Source: an uncultured Sphingomonadales bacterium
Lineage (GTDB): Bacteria; Pseudomonadota; Alphaproteobacteria; Sphingomonadales; Sphingomonadaceae
DNA: 15,726 bases
Direction: 5' to 3'
Assembly (NCBI GenBank): GCA_903911985.1
Contig: CAIWFP010000108.1
Location: forward strand, 1-15,726
The position numbers and the translations under genes were made by a program. This document shows positions 7,379-13,560 of this stretch, in pieces (the first letter of the stretch is position 1; each line of letters opens with the position of its first letter). The notes beneath the pieces were generated by a model, which was given only the letters and a program-made list of their open reading frames with translations, made no database searches and had not been told where the DNA came from.

Positions 7379-8032
7379 CTAGGGGTGAAGCGATAGCATG
7401 CGATCGATGAGTTCCTGCTCTGTCGCGCGAACGAGATCGGGGTCGACGCCGTCCCCGCTATTGAGTGCGAACTGTTCGAGCGCGATGATGAAAAGCCGCG
7501 CGCGCGCAAAGCGTCGCAGTTCTTCGGGCGACGAGGAGGCCGGAGGGCGGAAAGCGGGAAAGCTCTCCCCGAGGACAGCCATCAGCCGGGTGCGGTTCCG
7601 TTCGAAGGCGATGCGCGCTTCCGGGCTGTGCAAGGTCGCCAAGTGGAATAGCCGGATGCCCGGTGACTCGCGGTTCGACCTGACGAAAGCGGCGATGAAG
7701 CCGGCGATGCTCTCGGGGGTGGGTGCGAGCCTGTCGAACCAGCGAAACAGCGGGTCGGTTTTCACCGATTCCTCCACCATCATCGCCGCCAGCAGGTCGT
7801 CCTTGGTGCTGAAGTGCAGATAGAACGCCGCCCGGGTCAACCCGGCCTCACGCGCGATCAGCTCCACGGATATGGCATTGTATTCACGGGAGAAGAACAG
7901 CTTGCGCCCGGCGTTCACCAGCCGCGCGCGCGTGTTCTCCCGCGAGCGCAGAGTGTCTGGAGAACGGGCCGTCTGTTTGTCCACGCGTCGGGTGTCCCCT
8001 CGTTTCAGCGCGCTGTGTTGGCCATCAAGCAT
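7379..8032 (-). CDS. TetR/AcrR-family transcriptional regulator
   Basis: About 217 aa. The N-terminal TetR HTH is clear: RENTRARLVNAGRKLFFSRE (about residues 31-50), then ISVELIAREAGLTRAAFYLHFSTKDDLL (54-81), with the recognition-helix pattern G-L-T-R-x-A-F-Y-x-H-F. The remaining 135 residues are a helical ligand-binding domain with no recognisable subfamily. Such proteins usually repress an adjacent operon until a small molecule binds. The gene diverges from the phosphotransferase/SnoaL operon, which is therefore its likely target. ATG 8032 has no ribosome binding site. A GTG at 7984 (MDKQTARSPDTL), with GAGGGG about 12 bases upstream, would give a typical 201-aa protein and would fit better with the candidate promoter at 8028-8056. 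Confidence 0.88.
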   Translation of the reverse strand: MLDGQHSALKRGDTRRVDKQTARSPDTLRSRENTRARLVNAGRKLFFSREYNAISVELIAREAGLTRAAFYLHFSTKDDLLAAMMVEESVKTDPLFRWFDRLAPTPESIAGFIAAFVRSNRESPGIRLFHLATLHSPEARIAFERNRTRLMAVLGESFPAFRPPASSSPEELRRFARARLFIIALEQFALNSGDGVDPDLVRATEQELIDRMLSLHP

Positions 8033-8057
8033 GTGCTGGCGGTTGAGACCTGTCAAC
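8028..8057 (-). promoter_or_regulatory. Candidate tetR promoter overlapping an imperfect palindrome
   Basis: On the minus strand a perfect -35 hexamer TTGACA (8056-8051) is followed after 17 bp by CATGCT (8033-8028), a weak -10. The -35 lies inside the imperfect palindrome GTTGAGACCTGTCAAC (8042-8057), which has five outer base pairs matching and the size of a TetR-family operator. This would allow autorepression. A start site here would sit at or just after the ATG at 8032 and favours the GTG start at 7984. Confidence 0.4.
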
Positions 8058-8097
8058 GAGGCGGGCTCGCGGCGATTGTGCGATCTTCCGGGCGATC

Positions 8098-8126
8098 TTG
8101 CATCGGGATGGCGCATTTGGTATACA
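8098..8126 (+). promoter_or_regulatory. Sigma70-type promoter for the phosphotransferase/SnoaL operon
   Basis: TTGCAT (8098-8103) and TATACA (8121-8126) are separated by exactly 17 bp, close to the consensus TTGACA-17-TATAAT (4 of 6 and 5 of 6 matches). Transcription would begin around 8133, about 20 bases upstream of the chosen ATG at 8152. It lies in the intergenic region shared with the divergent tetR-type gene. Confidence 0.55.
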
Positions 8127-8151
8127 GTAGTCAATGAGGCTGGAGGGCGCC

Positions 8152-9537
8152 ATGGATACCGCAGCCATCATACCGCCCGACGCCGAGGTCAAGCGCATCC
8201 TCGAAGCCGAGATGCCCGGCCTGACCATCCTTGCCATGGACCGCCAGACCCGCTGGCGACCGCAGTGGTTTCTCGATGTCGAATGGAACGGTGAGCGCAC
8301 CAAGCTCGTCCTTCGCGGCGAAAGGTTGCAGGAGCAGGAGCAGCCGCTGAGGGACGAGATGCGGTTCCAGAAGATGCTGCATGAGCGGGACATTCCGGTG
8401 CCCGCCGTTCATCACTGGTCCGACCGGCTGAACGCCTATGTCATGGAGTTCATCCCCGGCACCCATCCATTGGTCGGCCTGCCCGAGGCGGATCGTGACC
8501 GGATCGTGCGCGAATATATCGAGGCGCTGGCCAGGCTGCACAAGCTGGATCCGCAGCCCTTTGTGGATGCGGGCGTGCGCACAACGACCGGCACGCTCAA
8601 TCAGATCCGGAAATATCGCGAGACCAAGACCCGCCCCTATCCGCTGATGGAATTCGGGATCAGCTGGATCGAGCGCCACCCTTTCCGCAAGCTCGACCGG
8701 CTGTCGCCCATCGTCTCGGACAGCGGCCAGTTCCATCATGACGGCAAGCATCTCAAATCGCTGATCGACCTCGAATTCGGGGGCCTTGGCGATCCGATCG
8801 AGGATCTGACCGTGTGGCGCATGCGCGATACGCTGATCGACTTCGGCGATTTCCCGAGGATCTATGCCTATTACGAGGCGCTGACCGGCGATGTCGTCGA
8901 CATGGAGACGGTCAAGCGCATGCATATTGCCGCCTGCTTCGGCAACGAGCTGATGTTCGGCAATGCCGTGCGCGATCCGCTGCCCGAAACCGATGTGATG
9001 ACCTATATGCAGTGGGACAGCGAAACCAGCCTGATGGCAACCGAGGCGCTGGCCGAATATTACGAGATGGAATTGCCGACCATCGACATTCCCGAGCCGG
9101 TTGATCTGCAAACCGAAGCGACGTGGGGTTATCTTGCCAACCTGCTCGGCAGGGTGCGGCCGGAGGAGGCCTATCTGCGGGAGGAAATCCGTCGGGGATT
9201 CCGCACGGTGCGGCACCTGAAACGCGTCGCCGAAATCGGGGACCAGCTGCTGGCGGACAATCTGGCCGATATCTTCAAGGTTACCGGCCAGCGCCATTCG
9301 GCATGGCGGGAGGCGGAGGCCGGGCTTGAGGCTTTCGTTCTGGCGGATCGCGAGGCGGGCAGGTTCGACCGTGAACTGACCTGGCTGTTCCACCGCATGA
9401 ATTTGCGCATCCATCTGACGATGGGGCCCATCGGCTCGAAGATGGCAACGCATTATGTCTGTCAGCGTTTCGACGGCGGACCGCGCAGGAATACCGCCGA
9501 CTTCGCCGCGCAAGCGGGCGTGGGTAGGCAGGCCTGA
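8152..9537 (+). CDS. Phosphotransferase (APH/choline-kinase fold) with atypical catalytic loop
   Basis: A 461-aa kinase-like protein. The N-lobe (about residues 10-100) includes TKLVLRGE (50-57), with a candidate ATP-binding lysine, and the hinge YVMEFIPGTHPLVGLP. The C-lobe has a helix ALARLHKLDPQPF, then the catalytic region IVSDSGQFHHDGKHLKSLID (187-206) and LEFGGLGDPIEDL. In ordinary family members this loop reads HGDxxxxN followed by a second metal-binding D. Here the first Asp (D190) and the second Asp (D206) remain, but HG is replaced by VS, and Gln193 seems to stand where the metal-binding Asn belongs, with a shorter loop. After residue 240 there is an extension of about 200 residues with no domain I recognise. 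ATG 8152 is chosen because GGAGGGCGCC precedes it; ATG 8134 lacks such a site. It is cotranscribed with the SnoaL-like gene 24 bp downstream. The substrate is unknown; it may be a small-molecule kinase or a kinase-fold acyl/CoA-pathway protein. Confidence 0.8.
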   Translation: MDTAAIIPPDAEVKRILEAEMPGLTILAMDRQTRWRPQWFLDVEWNGERTKLVLRGERLQEQEQPLRDEMRFQKMLHERDIPVPAVHHWSDRLNAYVMEFIPGTHPLVGLPEADRDRIVREYIEALARLHKLDPQPFVDAGVRTTTGTLNQIRKYRETKTRPYPLMEFGISWIERHPFRKLDRLSPIVSDSGQFHHDGKHLKSLIDLEFGGLGDPIEDLTVWRMRDTLIDFGDFPRIYAYYEALTGDVVDMETVKRMHIAACFGNELMFGNAVRDPLPETDVMTYMQWDSETSLMATEALAEYYEMELPTIDIPEPVDLQTEATWGYLANLLGRVRPEEAYLREEIRRGFRTVRHLKRVAEIGDQLLADNLADIFKVTGQRHSAWREAEAGLEAFVLADREAGRFDRELTWLFHRMNLRIHLTMGPIGSKMATHYVCQRFDGGPRRNTADFAAQAGVGRQA

Positions 9538-9561
9538 GATTTCGAACAGAGGGAAGCAAGC

Positions 9562-10026
9562 ATGACGAACCGTGAAAACCACATCCGCATTGCCCGCGAT
9601 TTCTACGATCAGGTTGGCCGGATGAATTTCAGGGCGGCCTGTGAGCACCTGCACGAGGATGTGATCGCGGAATTTCCCTATTCGCAAAATCCGGCAATGC
9701 GCCGGGTCGTCGGGCGTCAGGCCAATCTCGAGCAGCTGGAGAGTGCTGTGCCGATGACCGTGGAGTCCATGGAGTTCGCCTATGACGCCTTCTATCCGGG
9801 CGAGGAGCCGGGGGTGTTGGTGATGCAGGCCCACAGCACGGGCGTCCGCGCGCGGGGGCAGGGCAGCTACGCCAATGTCTATGTGGTGATCCTGAGATTT
9901 CTTGGCGACAAGATCATTTATCAGGCGGAATATTTCGACCCCATTCGCGGAATGGGCGGGCTTGATGCCATCCGCGCCCAGGCTGTCGCCAAGTCCCGGC
10001 GCGAAGCCGGGGAAACCGGCGCCTGA
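9562..10026 (+). CDS. SnoaL-like / nuclear transport factor 2 (NTF2) family protein
   Basis: 154 aa with the cone-shaped alpha+beta NTF2 fold pattern. A first helix (NHIRIARDFYDQVGRMNFRA) is followed by LHEDVIAEFPY, a middle helix GRQANLEQLESAVP, and the closing strands VYVVILRFLGDKIIYQAEYF and DPI. The end FxGDKIxxxxEYFDP is characteristic of SnoaL-like proteins. Family members act as small cyclases, isomerases, hydrolases or ligand-binding subunits in polyketide, steroid and aromatic metabolism, so the reaction cannot be assigned. GAGGGAAGC lies about seven bases upstream of the ATG. It lies 24 bp after the atypical phosphotransferase and is presumably cotranscribed with it and controlled by the divergent TetR-type regulator. 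It is convergent with the GreA/B-like gene. Confidence 0.85.
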   Translation: MTNRENHIRIARDFYDQVGRMNFRAACEHLHEDVIAEFPYSQNPAMRRVVGRQANLEQLESAVPMTVESMEFAYDAFYPGEEPGVLVMQAHSTGVRARGQGSYANVYVVILRFLGDKIIYQAEYFDPIRGMGGLDAIRAQAVAKSRREAGETGA

Positions 10027-10083
10027 TCCGATGTGGCCGGGGGTGCACCGGCGATACCCGTCCTGTGGGTTCAGACGGCGGCT

Positions 10084-10551
10084 TCAGTCCGCGGGCGGCT
10101 CGATCGCGAGAATTTCAATCGCCTCGTGGCGGCCACCAAAGTCCAGCCGATCGCCAACCTCGGCGTCCATCATCGCCCGGCACAGCGGCGCGGAAAAGGC
10201 CAGCAGGCCGGAGGTCGGGCTGGCCTCGTCATCGCCGACGATGGTGATGGACCGCTGCTGGCCATTCAGGCGAAACGCCACGGTGCAGCCGAAGGCGACG
10301 CTGGTGCCATCGGGCGTCGCGCAAGGTTGGGCCGTCGCCTGCCGCGTGCGCCAATAGCGCAGTTCGCGCCGCGTGGCGGTGATCATGGCCTCATCCGCGA
10401 GGCCGGGCAGCAGGGTTTCCAGTTCGATGACCTTGGCGTGGATCTGGGCCAGCCCTCTGGCGGTCACCAGATTGGGGCCCGGCGGGATTGGCCGTTCGAA
10501 TTTGGGTTCGAGATGCTCTTCATCGCCGTCGCGGCGAAACGCGACGCTCAT
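10084..10551 (-). CDS. GreA/GreB-family transcription elongation factor
   Basis: A 155-aa protein. An N-terminal extension MSVAFRRDGDEEHLEPKFER is followed by a predicted helical hairpin (about residues 28-76, NLVTARGLAQIHAKVIELET ... ATRRELRYWRTRQATAQ) corresponding to the coiled coil that enters the RNA polymerase secondary channel. The FKBP-like C-terminal domain (about 82-150) carries the GreA/B signature IVGDDEASPTSGLLAFSAPL and EVGDRLDF. Such factors rescue backtracked polymerase by stimulating transcript cleavage. Whether the coiled-coil tip keeps the essential acidic pair is unclear (ADEAM region), so a Gre-like regulator without cleavage activity is possible. The ATG overlaps the stop of the Hsp70-like gene by four bases (ATGA), and GGGAGAG lies about eight bases upstream. 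It is not the main greA by position or length. Confidence 0.85.
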   Translation of the reverse strand: MSVAFRRDGDEEHLEPKFERPIPPGPNLVTARGLAQIHAKVIELETLLPGLADEAMITATRRELRYWRTRQATAQPCATPDGTSVAFGCTVAFRLNGQQRSITIVGDDEASPTSGLLAFSAPLCRAMMDAEVGDRLDFGGRHEAIEILAIEPPAD

Positions 10552-11885
10552 GGCTGCTCTCCCTCGGGCGCGAGCCATTGGTGGAGATCGGGGGCAGTGC
10601 CCATCAGCGAGAGGCCATGGGCAATGGAGGTCAGTTCGTTGCCGCTGGCGATACGACTTTCGCCAAACCGTGTTTCGAACAATTGCCGCACCGCCGGTAT
10701 CAGCGAGGAGCCGCCGGTGAGGAACACATGGTCTATTTGGTGGGCGTGAAGCCCGGCCTGCGCGAGAACGGTGTCGAGGGTCTCGCCAATCCGCCGCAGG
10801 TCTGGCGCGATCCAGCTTTCGAAGTCGGCCCGCGTGACTTCGGCCTCGATGGCAAGCCCTGCGCCCTCGAAACGGAAGCTGGCATGGGGTTGGCTCGAAA
10901 GCGTGCGCTTCAGCTGACCCACCGCCTCATAGAGCCCATAGCCCAGCTCGTGCTCGATCACCGCGATCATCCGCCCGATGGCGGCCGGGTCGGTGGCGCT
11001 GTGCCGCAACCGCGCCAGTTGTTCCAGCGTCCGCCGGTTGCGCATCAGCGCCAGACGCGACCAATCGCCGAATTCGGCAAAATGTCCCGCCGGTATCTCC
11101 AGCACCTTGTCGAAAGAGCGATAGGTGCCGCCCTTGCCCAGCAGCGGCAGCACCAGATGATCCATGATGCGATAGTCGAACCTGTCGCCCGCGATGCCGA
11201 TGCCCGCCGAACCCAGCGGCACACAGCGCCGCGCCGCCTCTGGGGCCGCCACGGCGACGATGGAAAAATCGGTGGTGCCGCCGCCGAAATCGGCGACCAG
11301 CAGCGTGGCCGGATCGGAAAGGCCGGCGGCGAAGCCGTAAGCCGCGCCGAGCGGCTCGTAGACGTAATGCACCGGGCGCCCCAGCAGGGCGAACATGGCG
11401 TCATAGCGCGCCCGCGCCAGCGCCGGATCGGGCCGTGCGCCGACATAGCGCACCGGGCGGCCCACCACGATGACCTCGGGCAAATCGCGCAAGGGTTCGC
11501 CGCCATGGGCCAGCAGATGCGAGAGGAAAATCTGGCCCAGCTCTTCAAAGCGCAGCCGTTTCTCGAACAGATTGGCATGCTCGAAAGTGGCGCTGGCCGC
11601 CACCGACTTGAAGGATTGCAGGAAACGGGAGCCTTGCGGAAAATCGAGAAACTCGGCGATGGCCCAGGGACCGGCCTCATGCGCCAGCCCGCCGCGCCCC
11701 GCCGCCTTCGTCGCCGCGTCATCCTGCCAGAAGCACAGGGCGGAGCGGAACACCGAGGCCGGGCCACCGGGGGCGGCGAAGTCGACAAGCTTGGCCTGTC
11801 CGTCGCCCGCGTTGAGCGCGATGACCGAATTGGTGGTGCCGAAGTCTATGCCGACAGAGCGTGCGGCGGGCATGCTGATCGGCAT
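10548..11885 (-). CDS. yegD: Hsp70-like ATPase of the YegD type
   Basis: About 445 aa, nearly the length of E. coli YegD (450). All three actin/Hsp70 nucleotide-binding motifs are visible: phosphate-1 VGIDFGTTNSVIAL (residues 11-24), phosphate-2 LLVADFGGGTTDFSIVAV (195-212), and the adenosine motif VFLTGGSSLIPAVRQLF (387-403). The protein ends soon after the nucleotide-binding domain, so the Hsp70 substrate-binding domain is missing, as in YegD. It probably binds and hydrolyses ATP in the cytoplasm; its clients are unknown. The ATG at 11885 (MPISMPAARS) is chosen; ATG 11873 and an upstream TTG at 11906 are alternatives and none has a strong ribosome binding site. It is the first gene of a two-gene operon whose second gene, the GreA/B-like factor, overlaps it by ATGA. 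Confidence 0.88.
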   Translation of the reverse strand: MPISMPAARSVGIDFGTTNSVIALNAGDGQAKLVDFAAPGGPASVFRSALCFWQDDAATKAAGRGGLAHEAGPWAIAEFLDFPQGSRFLQSFKSVAASATFEHANLFEKRLRFEELGQIFLSHLLAHGGEPLRDLPEVIVVGRPVRYVGARPDPALARARYDAMFALLGRPVHYVYEPLGAAYGFAAGLSDPATLLVADFGGGTTDFSIVAVAAPEAARRCVPLGSAGIGIAGDRFDYRIMDHLVLPLLGKGGTYRSFDKVLEIPAGHFAEFGDWSRLALMRNRRTLEQLARLRHSATDPAAIGRMIAVIEHELGYGLYEAVGQLKRTLSSQPHASFRFEGAGLAIEAEVTRADFESWIAPDLRRIGETLDTVLAQAGLHAHQIDHVFLTGGSSLIPAVRQLFETRFGESRIASGNELTSIAHGLSLMGTAPDLHQWLAPEGEQP

Positions 11886-12038
11886 GGTTCGAAGGCTTTC
11901 TGTCAAACCGGAAGCGGCTGGCGCCTATGGCAGCGTGACCGTGATCCCGCAACCGATATGGCCCAAGCTGGCAACAATGCGGCATGATTTATCGGTGGCG
12001 AGACGCGGGGGCTGGTCTGTGAACGCGGGTTGCTGCGC

Positions 12039-12128
12039 ATGGCCCGGGAGGAAAGAAAATTGGCGTCACCGTCAGATTGCCGCCCCGCCAGCGTGCTTCT
12101 CACAAACATCAAGTATGATAATAAATAG
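12039..12128 (+). CDS. Possible 29-codon leader peptide ahead of the second phosphotransferase
   Basis: ATG 12039 opens MAREERKLASPSDCRPASVL and ends at TAG 12126-12128. A strong Shine-Dalgarno-like GGGAGGAAAG (12046-12055) lies inside this frame and would suit a TTG start at 12060, giving a 22-residue peptide ending KYDNK. Either version lies in the same frame as, and ends just before, the phosphotransferase gene. No homology is recognised. The feature could be a translated leader or mere chance. Confidence 0.2.
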   Translation: MAREERKLASPSDCRPASVLLTNIKYDNK

Positions 12129-12136
12129 GTTTATTA
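12119..12136 (+). promoter_or_regulatory. AT-rich inverted repeat upstream of the second phosphotransferase
   Basis: TAATAAA (12119-12125) and TTTATTA (12130-12136) are perfect 7-bp arms around TAGG, in a conspicuous AT-rich island (about 12103-12146) of an otherwise GC-rich window. TATGAT (12114-12119) or GATAAT (12117-12122) could be a -10 element, but I find no matching -35. The repeat may be an operator or a divergent control site shared with the yegD-type gene. Confidence 0.4.
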
Positions 12137-12137
12137 G

Positions 12138-13328
12138 TTGTTGACATTGGCGCGAGCCGGACGGCATCTTCCAGGCAAGACCCAGCTTCTCGCCAAACAA
12201 ATCGATGCGGCCTTTGCGGCCGAGCAAGCACACCCGGTTGTGGCGCTGACGCTTGCGGATATTCCCCGTTCCTATGAGACGATCGAGGATGACTGGCTGA
12301 CGGCGGTGCTGGCGGGGGAGGTGGCGGGTGCGCGCGTTACCGGCCATCACCTTGGTCCGCCGGACGATGGCACCAACAACCGGCGCCGGATCTTCATTGA
12401 CTGGAACGCGGCCGGACGCGCCGCCGGCCTGCCCGAAAGCGTGTTCTGCAAAGCCACCTTCAGCCTCGCCAACCGGCAGATGCTGGGCCATTCGGGAGGC
12501 GTGCTGTGCGAGGTGACCTTCCACCGGCACGCCCGCCGTCTGCTCGATATCGAGGCCCCCCGGGCGCTGCTCGCCAACTACGATCCAGTCAGCTTCGCCT
12601 CGATCGTGGTGTTTGAGGATTTTGGCGAAAGCGCCACCTTCTGCTCGGAAGAAACCCCGGTCGATCTGGCATTCGCGCGTGCCCAGATGGACCTGCTTGC
12701 CCGGCTGCATGGCCGCTTTTATCAGGCGCCGGAACTGTCGGGTGAACTAGCCGTGCTGCCGACATGGTTTGAACGGTTCCACAATCTCGCGACTTTCCAC
12801 CTCGAGGAATCCTGCGCCGCCGGGGTAGAGGCCTCGCGGGATTTCCTGCCGCCCGAACTGTTTGCGCGGCGGGCCGAGATCTGGCCGGTGACGCTGCGCT
12901 CGCTCGAATTGCTGCGCGATCTGCCGCTGACGCTGTGCCACGGCGATGTCCATCTCAAGAACTGGTATCGCTGCGCCGATGGCGCCATTGGCCTCGGCGA
13001 CTGGGGGGTGGCGCATCGCGGCCACTGGTCGCGCGATCTGGCCTATACACTGACCACCGCGTTGACGATTGCCGACCGGCGGGCGTGGGAGGCGGATCTC
13101 ATCGCCTATTATCTGGATCGACTGGTCGCCGCCGGGGGGCAGCGCGTGAGTATGGACGAGGCGATGCGCGCCTATCGCCTGTCATTGCCCAGCGCCTTCG
13201 CATTCTGGACGCTGACGCTGAAGCCCGACCCCGCCTTCCCGGACATGCAGCCGGCGGCGACCGCTCAGGTGTTCATCGAGCGTATCGGACAGGCCATGGC
13301 CGACCACGCGGCGCTCGACATCGGCTGA
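12138..13328 (+). CDS. Phosphotransferase (APH / ecdysteroid-kinase-like) with intact active site
   Basis: Up to 396 aa. The catalytic loop LCHGDVHLKNW (residues 267-276; Asp270 base, Asn275 metal ligand) and the second metal-binding motif LGDWGVAHRGHWSRDLAY (287-304; Asp288) are complete. The N-lobe carries SVFCKAT (101-107), with a probable ATP-binding lysine, and the hinge region SIVVFEDFGES. This is an aminoglycoside-phosphotransferase-fold small-molecule kinase resembling the ecdysteroid-kinase-like branch; the substrate is unknown. The protein probably begins close to IPRSYETIEDDWLTAVL, the usual start of the family domain. The coordinate given is a TTG at 12138, while GTG 12240 (MALTLADIPRSYETIEDD) is an equally good start. 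No ATG is available and no ribosome binding site is convincing. It is divergent from the yegD-type gene and not related closely to the atypical kinase at 8152. Confidence 0.83.
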   Translation: MLTLARAGRHLPGKTQLLAKQIDAAFAAEQAHPVVALTLADIPRSYETIEDDWLTAVLAGEVAGARVTGHHLGPPDDGTNNRRRIFIDWNAAGRAAGLPESVFCKATFSLANRQMLGHSGGVLCEVTFHRHARRLLDIEAPRALLANYDPVSFASIVVFEDFGESATFCSEETPVDLAFARAQMDLLARLHGRFYQAPELSGELAVLPTWFERFHNLATFHLEESCAAGVEASRDFLPPELFARRAEIWPVTLRSLELLRDLPLTLCHGDVHLKNWYRCADGAIGLGDWGVAHRGHWSRDLAYTLTTALTIADRRAWEADLIAYYLDRLVAAGGQRVSMDEAMRAYRLSLPSAFAFWTLTLKPDPAFPDMQPAATAQVFIERIGQAMADHAALDIG

Positions 13329-13340
13329 CGGGTGGCTGGA

Positions 13341-13385
13341 GCATTTTCTAATCAGGTGGAATCACCTGACGCCTTGCGAAAATGC
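13341..13385. repeat. Nested palindromic repeat element (REP-like)
   Basis: Outer arms GCATTTTC (13341-13348) and GAAAATGC (13378-13385) enclose inner arms TCAGGTG (13352-13358) and CACCTGA (13363-13369) with loop GAAT; all arms pair perfectly. Elements with a GCATTTTC outer arm and a GGTG/CACC core are familiar as dispersed intergenic palindromes in alphaproteobacteria (from memory; no search made). It starts 12 bp after the phosphotransferase stop and could also act as a transcript-stabilising or terminating structure, though there is no U-run. Confidence 0.65.
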
Positions 13386-13409
13386 GACCAACCAATCAGC
13401 CAGGGCACT

Positions 13410-13430
13410 CGATCTGATTCACTCAGATCG
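13410..13430. repeat. Second perfect inverted repeat
   Basis: CGATCTGA (13410-13417) and TCAGATCG (13423-13430) are perfect 8-bp arms around loop TTCAC, 25 bp after the nested palindrome. Together the two probably form one composite intergenic element of about 90-105 bp. Confidence 0.7.
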
Positions 13431-13560
13431 CAAAGGCGCTCTGGCAAGAAGTGGCGGCGGGGTAAGGCCACAATGGGCAGGGCTGGACTTTCCCCTTGGG
13501 CCCACTATCCCAAGGCGGGATGGCTTGCCGCCGCAGGCCCGGCGTGGACCGATCAGGCTG

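Noticed and set aside
8131..9834. Minus-strand open frame of about 567 codons over the atypical kinase
   Set aside because: It is His/Gln/Arg-rich, has no domain, and is an antisense shadow of a plus-strand gene with a proper ribosome binding site and kinase motifs.
10036..10052. GCCGG...CCGGC stem between convergent genes as an intrinsic terminator
   Set aside because: The stem is only 5 bp and no T-run follows on either strand, so termination cannot be supported.
10488..11987. Plus-strand open frame of about 499 codons over the yegD-type and GreA/B-type genes
   Set aside because: The minus strand encodes two clearly recognisable proteins; the plus frame is a shadow without motifs.
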